Source of the DNA: a virus
Direction: 5' to 3' (one strand)
Length of the DNA stretch: 21,573 bases
IMG/VR virus record: IMGVR_UViG_3300048928_000631
Location: 1 to 21,573 of that record
A program made the position numbers and the translations under genes. Within the stretch, counting starts at the first letter, position 1, and each line of letters opens with the position of its first letter. The notes below the pieces were generated by a model that saw nothing but the letters and a program-made list of their open reading frames with translations, had not been told where the DNA came from and searched no databases. Shown in pieces: positions 1 through 6,521 of this stretch.

Positions 1-363
1 CTAACGACGCCGGATATATGGTCGCAAACCGTATCGAACCAGTACTTGTAACACCCGGGGCGTCCATATACGGTTAACCCTTGCGAGACGCTCAATCTGT
101 CGGCCTAGCAGGTCGATTTCTTTAAAATCCTGCCCCTCTTTTTTACTCTTCATCACCAGTTGAATGACCCGCGCCTCGATGCTGGTTTCAATGCGCGAAA
201 TCGGGGCGACAGCGTCCCATTTTTCACGCTGTTTCCAGCTCTGCACTGTGGGTTTTTTCAGACTGAGCATTTCCGCTATTTGCGTGACGGAAAAACCCTG
301 CCAGTAAAGCAGTGCCGCCTGTCTGCGCGGGTCGCTGATTAATCCTGCGTTGTTCTCGGTCAT
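1..363 (-). pseudogene. P: Terminase large subunit gpP, N-terminal fragment
   Basis: This leftward frame encodes the first part of the P2 packaging ATPase, the motor that binds procapsid and DNA. The first ~93 residues fit the family: an SDPRRQAALLYWQGFSV start, a helix-turn-helix-like segment (QIAEMLSLKKPTVQSWKQRE, about residues 29-48), and the conserved KSKKEGQDFKEIDLLGRQIE stretch. After RLARVNR the resemblance to gpP stops. Some 20 basic residues follow and then a TAG at positions 1-3, giving 120 residues where gpP has about 590. The Walker ATPase and nuclease domains are missing. The gene reads away from O, as in P2. The break near position 70 could be a recombination or insertion junction, a deletion or an assembly join. 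Identity of the 5' part is secure; the cause of the truncation is inferred to be real but unproven. Confidence 0.82.
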
Positions 364-527
364 TGTGTCGCTCCGCTGAATGGATGAGCGTCACGCTACG
401 CAACCGCTCACACCCTCGCATTAACCCCCTGTTGTGTAATGGATCGTCAGACGGCCACCGCTGGCCGTGCGGGCTTCAGGTCGGGAAACTAGCCCCGAAC
501 CTAACTCCCACTCAGGACATCTGAACA
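364..527. promoter_or_regulatory. Divergent P/O late promoter region
   Basis: This 164-base spacer separates leftward P from rightward O, where P2 keeps two divergent Ogr-dependent late promoters. A TGTTGTGTAAT element lies at 430-440 in the rightward orientation; the same TGTTGT core recurs ahead of V and FI. A perfect hairpin follows (ACGGCCA 451-457, TGGCCGT 462-468, four-base loop), then a second one (TCGGG 481-485, CCCGA 494-498) just before O. No good sigma-70 -35 box is visible, as expected for activator-dependent late promoters. The function is inferred from position. Confidence 0.5.
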
Positions 528-1373
528 ATGGCAAAGAAAGTATCGAAATGGTTTCGAATCGGTGTTGAGGGTGATACCTGCGACGGCCGCAATATTGAGG
601 CAAGCGACATTCAGCAAATGGCCGCCGCGTTTGATCCGCGCGTCTACGGTTGCCGCATCAATCTGGAGCACATCAGAGGCTTATTACCCAGCGGTGACTT
701 TAAGCGCCTCGGTGATGTCGTCGAACTGAAAGGCGAGAAAATTGATGATGATTCAGCTCTGAAAGGTAAGTGGGCGCTGTTTGCCAAAATCACCCCGACT
801 GACGAGCTGGCCGCAATGGTCAAAGCGGGGCAGAAAATTTATACCTCCATGGAAATTCGCCCGAATTTCGCCAACACCGGTAAAGCCTATCTGGTCGGTC
901 TGGCCGTGACTGATGACCCCGCCAGTCTTGGAACGGAAATGCTCGAATTCAGCGCACGCGCTAAGGTCAACCCATTCGCCGGTAAGAAAGACCAGCCGGA
1001 TGATTTGTTCTCCGTGGCCACCATTGCCGAGCTTGATTTCGAAGACATGCCCGACAACCTGCTTACCAGCCTGACGGAAAAGATCAAAGGGATGTTCAGC
1101 ACCAAACAGACCAGTGATGACGCCCGTTTTTCTGACGTGCAGGGCGCGATCACTGTCGTGGCTGAGGAATTACAAACCGTAGGTGAAACCACCGCAAAAC
1201 GTTTCTCTGAATTGGAGCAGGAAATTACCGCGCTTAAAGGACAGGTAAAAACCAGCGATGAAGCGCTTACCTCTTTAAAAACCTCCCTCGACAGCACCGA
1301 AAGTTTCAAACAACCGAAACGCCCGGTCTCTCCGGGTGGCAACGGTGAAAGCACCTTTTTGACAAACTGCTAA
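528..1373 (+). CDS. O: Capsid scaffolding protein and maturation protease gpO
   Basis: gpO is the internal scaffold around which the P2 capsid assembles, and its N-terminal half is a serine protease that trims itself and the capsid proteins. The product is 281 residues, close to P2 gpO. The catalytic triad reported for P2 gpO is present at the same positions: D19, H48 (LEHIRG) and S107 (YTSMEI). The C-terminal part, about residues 185-265, is charged and helical with coiled-coil character (ETTAKRFSELEQEITALKGQ), fitting the scaffolding domain. It is the first gene of the O-S operon, 43 bases before N. The intact triad suggests a working protease. Confidence 0.96.
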   Translation: MAKKVSKWFRIGVEGDTCDGRNIEASDIQQMAAAFDPRVYGCRINLEHIRGLLPSGDFKRLGDVVELKGEKIDDDSALKGKWALFAKITPTDELAAMVKAGQKIYTSMEIRPNFANTGKAYLVGLAVTDDPASLGTEMLEFSARAKVNPFAGKKDQPDDLFSVATIAELDFEDMPDNLLTSLTEKIKGMFSTKQTSDDARFSDVQGAITVVAEELQTVGETTAKRFSELEQEITALKGQVKTSDEALTSLKTSLDSTESFKQPKRPVSPGGNGESTFLTNC

Positions 1374-1416
1374 CCGGCGGCGTTCCCCTTTATTCCTGAA
1401 AAACAGTGAGAGAAAT

Positions 1417-2529
1417 ATGCGTAAGAACACCCGTTTTAAATTTAATGCCTACCTGTCCCGTCTGGCCGAGCTGAACGGCGTCGATGTGGAGGATTTGAGT
1501 AAAAAATTCAGCGTTGAACCTTCCGTCACGCAGACCCTTATCACCACCGTGCAGGAGTCCTCAGAATTTCTGAGCCGTATCAACATGGTGCCGGTGGACG
1601 AACAGGAAGGTGAAAAAATCGGCCTTGGAGTGACCGGCTCTATTGCCAGTACCACGGATACCGACGGTGGCAGCGAGCGTAAAACGGCAGATTTTCAGGC
1701 GCTGGCTTCACGCAAATATAAGTGCGAGCAGGTCAATTTCGATTTCCATATTCGCTACAACACCCTCGATTTGTGGGCGCGTTATCAGGACTTCCAGACC
1801 CGTCTGCGCGATGCAATCGCCAAACGTCAGGCACTGGATTACATCATGGCCGGTTTCAATGGCGTAAGCCGCGCGGAAACGTCTGACCGCAGCAAGTTCC
1901 AGATGTTGCAGGACGTGGCTGTCGGCTGGCTGCAAAAGCTGCGTAACGAAGCCGCCGAGCGTGTGATGGATAAAGTCACCGACGACACCGGCGCGGTGGT
2001 TTCCGACACCGTGCGCATCGGTAAGAACGGTGATTTCGAAAATATCGACGCCGCTGTCATGAACGCCACCGATTTTCTGCTGGATGCGTGGCATTCAGAA
2101 GACCCCGGACTGGTAGTGATTTGCGGTCGCAAAATGCTTTCCGATAAGTATTTCCCGCTGATTAACAAGTCACAGGAAAATAGCGAAAAACTGGCCGGTG
2201 ACATTATTGTCAGCCAGAAACGCATTGGTAATTTGCCTGCGGTGCGTGTGCCGTACTTCCCTGACAATGCCCTGCTGATCACCCGTCTGGATAACCTGTC
2301 TATTTACATCATGGACAGCTCACACCGCCGCCATATCGAAGAAGTGGCGCGTCGTGATCGCATCGAAAACTACGAGTCATTGAAAATTGATTTCGTCGTC
2401 GAAGACTACGGCTGCGCGGCGATGATTGAAAACATCCAGCTCGGTGATTTTACGCCAGCGGAAACCTCTCAACTGTCCGCACCTGTCACGGACAGCGAAA
2501 CCCCAGCCGAAACAGAAAGCGAGGCATAA
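1417..2529 (+). CDS. N: Major capsid protein gpN
   Basis: This is the precursor of the P2 family major capsid protein, which builds the icosahedral shell with gpO and is trimmed at its N-terminus by the gpO protease. At 370 residues it is slightly longer than P2 gpN (357). The N-terminal MRKNTRFKFNAYLSRLAELN block is typical of the family. The body contains conserved-looking segments such as SPLIN-type ends, VPYFPDNALLITRLDNLSIY and EDYGCAAMIENI. The last ~20 residues are a Thr/Glu/Pro-rich tail that accounts for the extra length. A GAGAG ribosome site precedes the ATG. It lies between scaffold and small terminase as in P2. Confidence 0.96.
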   Translation: MRKNTRFKFNAYLSRLAELNGVDVEDLSKKFSVEPSVTQTLITTVQESSEFLSRINMVPVDEQEGEKIGLGVTGSIASTTDTDGGSERKTADFQALASRKYKCEQVNFDFHIRYNTLDLWARYQDFQTRLRDAIAKRQALDYIMAGFNGVSRAETSDRSKFQMLQDVAVGWLQKLRNEAAERVMDKVTDDTGAVVSDTVRIGKNGDFENIDAAVMNATDFLLDAWHSEDPGLVVICGRKMLSDKYFPLINKSQENSEKLAGDIIVSQKRIGNLPAVRVPYFPDNALLITRLDNLSIYIMDSSHRRHIEEVARRDRIENYESLKIDFVVEDYGCAAMIENIQLGDFTPAETSQLSAPVTDSETPAETESEA

Positions 2530-2532
2530 CCC

Positions 2533-3303
2533 ATGCTGAGCCCCGCACAGCGTCACATGATGCGGGTCTCTGCTGAAAAAGCCTCGTCGCAGCGGGTGAG
2601 TAACCCGCTGCATTCGGCACTGCCTTACGGCCAGATGCTGATGAAGCTGCGCGGAGACCGCCAGATACTGAAAACAATTTATTCCGTGGAAGACAAAGCC
2701 CGGCGTAAGCGCGACATGTTGCCGTCGTATGCACCGTGGATCGCCGGTGTACTGGCAAGCGACGCGGGCAGTCAGGACGACATACTGATGACCATGCTCC
2801 AGTGGTCGCTGGATGCCGGAGACATTCGCGGGTCATTTGACATGGCGCGCTATGCGCTGAAACACGGTCTGACCGTCCCTAACAACAAACGACCCGCTCC
2901 GTACCTGTTTGCCGAAGATGTTGCGCTGGCGGCAATGCGCGCCCGCAGTGCCGGTGAGCCCGTCAGCGTTGATGACCTGCTGACCGCCATTGATATGACG
3001 CTACCGTTTGATATGCCAGACCCTGTGCGCGCCAAGCTGCACAAAATCACCGGTCAGGTTTTGCGTGATGACGGCCAGCCTGAGCAGGCACTGATTCACC
3101 TGCAACGTGCCATGCAGCTCGACAGCGCCGCCGGTGTGAAAAAAGACATAGAACGGCTGGAGAGAGAATTGCGGCCAGCACCCGAACCTGTGAAGCCCAA
3201 AGCCGTCCCGGTTAAGCGCGGGCGTCCGGGGAAGACCGCAAAGCCTGCGGCGACGCAGGCCAAGCGTGGACGCCCACGCAAAAACATACTCTCCGGCAGT
3301 TAA
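2533..3303 (+). CDS. M: Terminase small subunit/endonuclease gpM
   Basis: In P2, gpM is the terminase subunit that cuts cos DNA and works with the gpP ATPase to package it. The product is 256 residues, near P2 gpM (247). The N-terminal region (SPAQRHMMRVSAEKAS) and the central LPFDMPDPVRAKLHKITGQVL region match the family. The C-terminus is strongly basic and carries two RGRP tetrapeptides within KRGRPGK and KRGRPRK, at residues 229-232 and 245-248, which look like AT-hooks. It begins 3 bases after the N stop, with a GCGAGG ribosome site inside the end of N. Its gpP partner gene is broken in this window, so packaging may be defective unless P is supplied elsewhere. Confidence 0.94.
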   Translation: MLSPAQRHMMRVSAEKASSQRVSNPLHSALPYGQMLMKLRGDRQILKTIYSVEDKARRKRDMLPSYAPWIAGVLASDAGSQDDILMTMLQWSLDAGDIRGSFDMARYALKHGLTVPNNKRPAPYLFAEDVALAAMRARSAGEPVSVDDLLTAIDMTLPFDMPDPVRAKLHKITGQVLRDDGQPEQALIHLQRAMQLDSAAGVKKDIERLERELRPAPEPVKPKAVPVKRGRPGKTAKPAATQAKRGRPRKNILSGS

Positions 3304-3321
3304 CCTAAAGCGCCCCGCGCC

Positions 3322-3379
3322 GGACGGCACGCAGGCTGATGCAGGTTTTTGCCTCGTCTGACGCCTGCGTCCACCGTCC
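3322..3379 (+). repeat. Long hairpin between M and L
   Basis: Two nested inverted repeats form one extended stem. GGACGG at 3322-3327 pairs with CCGTCC at 3374-3379, and ACGCAGGC at 3329-3336 pairs with GCCTGCGT at 3363-3370, leaving a 26-base loop that includes a TTTTT. It occupies most of the 96-base M-L gap. No T-run follows the stem, so it is not a classical terminator; an mRNA processing or stability element is possible. Confidence 0.6.
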
Positions 3380-3399
3380 ACCTATTTGAGGTTTGAGAA

Positions 3400-3912
3400 A
3401 TGGACATTGTTATGACCACCGCCCCGGCGCGATCCGCTGTGGTTATTCCCCCTGACTTGGTTATTCCGCCTGATGCGGTGGTGAGTCCGGTTATCACCAA
3501 TACCTTTTTTTTCCCTGACGTTGACCCGGAGCAGGTGAGTGAAAACATCCGGCTTGGCCACGTCGTCACGCATGCGCGTTTTCGCCGCGCAATTAAGGCC
3601 GCGATGGCCGAGGTGAACGCCGAGCTTTATCCCTATCGCGATGCGCAGATTGAGGCGGGTTTTAAAACGCTGGCGGAGGTTCCCGCCGAGCAGCTCGACG
3701 GTGAAAGCGTGAAGTGTTTCCACTATTTGAGCGCGGTCTGCGCGATGACTACCGCCGTGATTTATGAGCGTTACCGCAGCTATGACGCCAGCGCGAAAGG
3801 GGACAAAAAGGCCGAAGCGCTGGAGGTTTCTGTGGATGACCAGTGGCGCGATATGCGCTGGCACGTCTCTCGCCTGCAAGGTCAGGCGCGCGGCATGGTG
3901 AGCCAGCTCTGA
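3400..3912 (+). CDS. L: Head completion/stabilisation protein gpL
   Basis: gpL is the P2 head completion protein, added after DNA packaging to prepare the filled head for tail joining. The product is 170 residues against about 169 in P2. Family features are the early SPVITNTFFFPDVDPEQVSENIRL region, in which FFPD-DP is characteristic, and the AKGDKKAEALEVSVDDQWRD segment toward the C-terminus. A GAGGTTTGAGAA ribosome site supports the ATG at 3400; an in-frame ATG at 3412 is an alternative. The stop overlaps the X start by one base. Confidence 0.93.
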   Translation: MDIVMTTAPARSAVVIPPDLVIPPDAVVSPVITNTFFFPDVDPEQVSENIRLGHVVTHARFRRAIKAAMAEVNAELYPYRDAQIEAGFKTLAEVPAEQLDGESVKCFHYLSAVCAMTTAVIYERYRSYDASAKGDKKAEALEVSVDDQWRDMRWHVSRLQGQARGMVSQL

Positions 3913-4115
3913 TGCAAGTTATCGCGCAGCAGGGCGATACGCTCGACGCCCTGTGTTATCGCCACTACGGGCGCACCGGCGGCGTGGTTGAGTCCGTGCT
4001 TGCTGCCAATCTCGGACTGGCTGAGCTGGGCGAAATTTTGCCACATGGCACCGTGGTGATTTTACCCGCCGTTGACGCCGCGCCGGTATCTGAAACCGTC
4101 CAGTTATGGGACTGA
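3912..4115 (+). CDS. X: Tail protein gpX (LysM-like)
   Basis: gpX is a small essential tail protein of P2-like phages, placed in the baseplate/hub assembly and built on a LysM-like fold. The reading frame gives 67 residues starting MQVIAQQGDTLDALCYRHYG, the same length as P2 gpX. The GDTLDALCYRHYG opening and the LPHGTVVILP ending are the usual signature. The ATG overlaps the L stop (TGATG), so translation is probably coupled. A longer frame starting at 3843 inside L has no support, because the added part is out-of-frame L sequence. Confidence 0.93.
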   Translation: MQVIAQQGDTLDALCYRHYGRTGGVVESVLAANLGLAELGEILPHGTVVILPAVDAAPVSETVQLWD

Positions 4116-4327
4116 AAATGGAAAAAATCACATCACAGATTGCCTACGGCCTTGCTATGTCACTGGCGTTTATTGGTGCGCTGACTCCGCAGGATATTGC
4201 GTTTCTGGTGGGGGCTCTGGTGGCCGTAGGGACATTCTTTGTTAACTGGTATTACCGCCGCAAAAGCTACAAGTTGCTGGAGCGTAACGGCCTGAGCCGG
4301 AGGGTTTTCGATGAGCTCAATCGCTAA
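4106..4327 (+). CDS. Y: Pinholin-like holin with two start codons
   Basis: This gene occupies the position of P2 holin Y but does not resemble it. The 73-residue product has two hydrophobic segments, about residues 12-29 and 31-48, and a basic C-terminus. The N-terminus (MGLKMEKITSQIAYG) resembles the phage 21 pinholin S21, which starts with two closely spaced Met codons giving antiholin and holin. Here ATG codons are at 4106 and 4118, and the extra peptide adds a lysine, as in S21. A GGGA element sits before the second ATG and little precedes the first. The gene overlaps the end of X by 10 bases and the start of K by 17. Holin identity is strong; the pinholin type is inferred from the sequence and from the SAR-like endolysin next door. 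Confidence 0.85.
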   Translation: MGLKMEKITSQIAYGLAMSLAFIGALTPQDIAFLVGALVAVGTFFVNWYYRRKSYKLLERNGLSRRVFDELNR

Positions 4328-4820
4328 GCGTTGCAGTGTGGTCGCAGTGCTGGCTCTGGCTGCACTGATGCCTGATTACCGTTATGTAAAAACCTCCGAT
4401 GAGGGGCTGGCACTTATTGCTGACCTTGAGGGGTGTCGCCTGAGTCCGTACCAGTGCAGCGCAGGCGTATGGACATCAGGTATCGGCCACACAGCGGGGG
4501 TGAAACCGGCAAAAAACATCACCGAACATGACGCCGCCCGCTATCTGATCGCTGACGTCATCATGACCGAACGCGCCGTGGATAAGTGTATGCCGGTGGC
4601 CATGCCGCCGCCGGTATATGACGCGGTGGCCAGTTTTGCGTTTAACGTTGGCACCGGCGCAGCCTGTCAATCCACGCTGGCCAACTTCATCAGGCTTGGT
4701 GAATGGGCGAAAGCCTGCCAGCAGCTCCCGCGCTGGGTGTATGTCAACGGCGTGAAAAATACGGGGCTGGAAAACCGACGCGCGCGCGAGCTGAAACATT
4801 GCCTGAAGGGGGTGTCATGA
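4311..4820 (+). CDS. K: SAR-type endolysin (lysozyme) gpK
   Basis: This is a muramidase of the T4/P1 lysozyme family, degrading peptidoglycan at lysis. The 169 residues begin with a short basic end followed by a weakly hydrophobic Ala/Leu/Val segment (about 8-20), typical of a signal-anchor-release domain that sends the enzyme to the periplasm tethered and inactive. The catalytic pattern E-x8-C-x5-T is at E40, C49 and T55, followed by GIGHT. Cysteines at 8 (in the SAR segment), 42 and 49 mirror the arrangement in P1 Lyz, where the active-site cysteine is blocked by a disulfide until the SAR segment leaves the membrane. P2 gpK itself is a cytoplasmic enzyme, so this cassette has a different lysis mechanism. 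The gene overlaps the holin and, by 4 bases, lysB. Confidence 0.92.
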   Translation: MSSIAKRCSVVAVLALAALMPDYRYVKTSDEGLALIADLEGCRLSPYQCSAGVWTSGIGHTAGVKPAKNITEHDAARYLIADVIMTERAVDKCMPVAMPPPVYDAVASFAFNVGTGAACQSTLANFIRLGEWAKACQQLPRWVYVNGVKNTGLENRRARELKHCLKGVS

Positions 4821-5239
4821 AATTTATCATTGCCGCGTTACTGCTCTCACTGGTGGCATCCCTTGCCGGTTGGCGATGGGCGAATAATAAGGTCACTGAG
4901 GCAAGCCGCACTATTGCGCAAATGCAGGGGGCGCTTGCGGCCAACGCGGTGGCCATCAGCGAACTGCAAGCCAGCGGTCAGCGTAATGAGCGAGCGCTGG
5001 TGGTACTGCGTCAGCAAATCACCGCAGCGGGTCAGCTTGCCAGCCGTCGTAATCAGACCATCACGAGGTTACTGAATGAAAATGAAACCCTGCGCCGCTG
5101 GTATCAGTCTGCTCTGCCTGACGATGTTGTCCGGCTGCACACGCGACCTGAATTTACCAACCCCGGCGATTATTTACGTTGGCTGTCCGAAGGTCAGCAG
5201 TTGCCCAATACCGGCCAGCCGCCCGAAAACCAACGGTGA
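4817..5239 (+). CDS. lysB: Inner-membrane spanin LysB (Rz-like)
   Basis: This is the i-spanin that joins an outer-membrane partner to fuse the two membranes in the last step of lysis. The 140-residue product has one N-terminal membrane segment (about residues 3-19, IIAALLLSLVASLAGW). A long helical, coiled-coil-prone periplasmic part follows, rich in Gln, Glu, Ala and Arg, with a Pro-containing end. The ATG at 4817 overlaps the K stop (ATGA) after a GGGGGTG ribosome site. A longer frame from 4703 only adds out-of-frame K sequence. The o-spanin gene lies in another frame over its 3' half, the standard Rz/Rz1 arrangement. The P2 lysA gene that would come between K and lysB is absent. Confidence 0.9.
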   Translation: MKFIIAALLLSLVASLAGWRWANNKVTEASRTIAQMQGALAANAVAISELQASGQRNERALVVLRQQITAAGQLASRRNQTITRLLNENETLRRWYQSALPDDVVRLHTRPEFTNPGDYLRWLSEGQQLPNTGQPPENQR

Positions 5240-5366
5240 TTTAAGCGAGGACAATCGCCAACTTGAGGGCGCACTGGTGAACTGTGCGCTGCAAGTCGAA
5301 GCCGTTAAACAGTGTCAGGAGTCCTACGATGTTAAAGCCCGCCAGCCTGAGAAAGGCGCTATTTAA
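5076..5366 (+). CDS. lysC: Outer-membrane spanin lipoprotein LysC (Rz1-like)
   Basis: This is the o-spanin partner of LysB. The 96-residue product has a lipoprotein signal ending in a lipobox (LSGC, modified cysteine at 21), preceded by a short hydrophobic stretch. Proline residues follow (NLPTPAI, CPIPASRP), usual for Rz1 proteins. The start lies inside lysB in a different frame; ATG codons at 5076 and 5082 are both possible. The 3' end overlaps R by 38 bases. A LysC that runs past the end of LysB is the P2 arrangement, whereas lambda Rz1 is fully nested. Confidence 0.88.
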   Translation: MKMKPCAAGISLLCLTMLSGCTRDLNLPTPAIIYVGCPKVSSCPIPASRPKTNGDLSEDNRQLEGALVNCALQVEAVKQCQESYDVKARQPEKGAI

Positions 5367-5796
5367 ATCAGTGCCGCTGCTGCGTGATAACCCGGACATG
5401 TTGCACATGTTTGTGGACGGCGGCGTTATTAACGCCACGCTGGCCGCGTCGCTATCATTCGAGAACCGCTATACGCTGGATATTGTGGTAACGGATTACA
5501 CCGGTGATATCAACCTGCTGATTGTGCCGGTCAACGTCTGGCTGCGTGAGCATCAGCCGGACATTATGACCACCGAAGACGGGAAAAAACGCGGTTTCAC
5601 CTACGTGGCGGATATTAATAGCGACGACAGCAAAGACGTACGCATGAGCCTGCAACTGACCGAGCGCACAATCGTCAAAGAGGTTGACCGCAGGCTAAAC
5701 GTGACGCAGCTGGACGAACCCCCGCCACCGGTGCCGGTACACCGGCCTATGGAGTTGTATGTGCATGGCGAACTCGTGAGTAAATGGGATGAATGA
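5329..5796 (+). CDS. R: Tail completion protein gpR
   Basis: gpR acts late in P2 tail assembly, probably at the head-proximal end. Starting at the ATG at 5329, after an AGGAG ribosome site, the product has 155 residues, the length of P2 gpR. MLKPASLRKAL at the start, a central YTLDIVVTDYTGDINLLIVPVNVWLREHQPD region and a following LQLTERTIV are family landmarks. The upstream in-frame start at 5284 would add lysC-overlapping sequence and has no better ribosome site. The stop overlaps S by 8 bases. Confidence 0.93.
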   Translation: MLKPASLRKALFKSVPLLRDNPDMLHMFVDGGVINATLAASLSFENRYTLDIVVTDYTGDINLLIVPVNVWLREHQPDIMTTEDGKKRGFTYVADINSDDSKDVRMSLQLTERTIVKEVDRRLNVTQLDEPPPPVPVHRPMELYVHGELVSKWDE

Positions 5797-6238
5797 GCTC
5801 AAGCCTTTTGACGATAAGTTATCAGGGCTGCTGGCCAGCCTGTCACCGGCTGGCCGTCGCAAGATGGCCGCAGAGATTGCTAAAAAGCTACGAGCCAGCC
5901 AACAGCAGCGCATCAAGCAACAAAAGGCACCGGACGGTACGCCGTATGCAGCCCGTAAGCGACAGCCTGTCCGGGGGAAAAAGGGCAGGGTAAAGCGAGA
6001 AATGTTCGCCAAATTGCGTACGGCGCGATACCTCAAGACGAAAGGCAGTAGTGAGTCTGTGGTGGTCGAATTTGCTGGCAGGGTGCAGCGGATTGCGCGA
6101 GTCCATCAGGAGGGGTTGTGGGATAAACCGAATAAACACAGTGCGTCTGTACCGTACGAAAAGCGCGAGTTACTTGGTTTCAGCACCGCTGACCGTCAGA
6201 TTATTGAGAATGTAATTCTCTCCCGGCTCATTGAATAA
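5789..6238 (+). CDS. S: Tail completion protein gpS
   Basis: gpS is the second P2 tail completion protein, needed for stable tails that can join heads. The 149-residue product matches P2 gpS in length. It opens with LKPFDDKLSGLLASLSPAGR and has a basic middle (APDGTPYAARKRQPVRGKKG) like that of family members, followed by a VHQEG segment. It is the last recognisable gene of the O-S operon. The sequence composition changes sharply after its TAA. Confidence 0.93.
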   Translation: MNELKPFDDKLSGLLASLSPAGRRKMAAEIAKKLRASQQQRIKQQKAPDGTPYAARKRQPVRGKKGRVKREMFAKLRTARYLKTKGSSESVVVEFAGRVQRIARVHQEGLWDKPNKHSASVPYEKRELLGFSTADRQIIENVILSRLIE

Positions 6239-6521
6239 ATAGAACTGTGGAACAGAGTGTTATTTCATTGCATTATTAAATCTTTGACTTTCCCATTTCA
6301 TGCAGTTATGACTACCAGTGCCATCAATAGTGAAAAAATTCTTTAAATATCGCCATAAATAGGAGTTAGCTTCATAATTCCGCCACGGACTTGAAAGTTC
6401 AAATTATCATTGCGATAGGTTTTCTATTAAAATATATGTAAAGTGCTCATGTAATCTCGCAAGCAGAGTGCCCAGTGAATTATAATTCTACATGGACACC
6501 CTATTAGTGTGCGGGTTGGTT
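6239..6521. other. AT-rich spacer between S and the inserted cargo gene
   Basis: These 283 bases lie between the convergent 3' ends of S and the leftward cargo gene. No coding frame with protein-like content and no strong intrinsic terminator is visible on either strand. A perfect 12-base palindrome, GAATTATAATTC, sits at 6477-6488, about 35 bases beyond the cargo stop. Base composition is like that of the cargo gene rather than the phage genes, so this is probably the left flank of the inserted segment. Confidence 0.5.

Noticed and set aside
1-80. tRNA-like GGTTCGA sequence near the left edge, considered as an attachment-site tRNA
   Set aside because: The bases around it do not form a T-arm and no cloverleaf can be drawn, so no tRNA or att site is called.
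887-1354. 155-codon open frame on the minus strand across O
   Set aside because: It lies wholly inside the well-supported gpO gene, has no ribosome site or family match, and its Ser/Leu-rich composition is what an antisense frame of such a gene gives.
3001-3381. 126-codon minus-strand frame over the end of M and the M-L gap
   Set aside because: It reads antisense through M and the hairpin; composition is unlike neighbouring proteins and no start signal is present.
4703-4816. Upstream extension of lysB inside K
   Set aside because: The added part is out-of-frame K sequence, while the ATG at 4817 has a ribosome site, overlaps the K stop in the usual way and begins a proper membrane segment.
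6239-6521. Possible CRISPR array or direct repeats in the AT-rich island
   Set aside because: No regularly spaced direct repeats are present, and no matching direct repeats were found at the two edges of the island that would mark a transposon.
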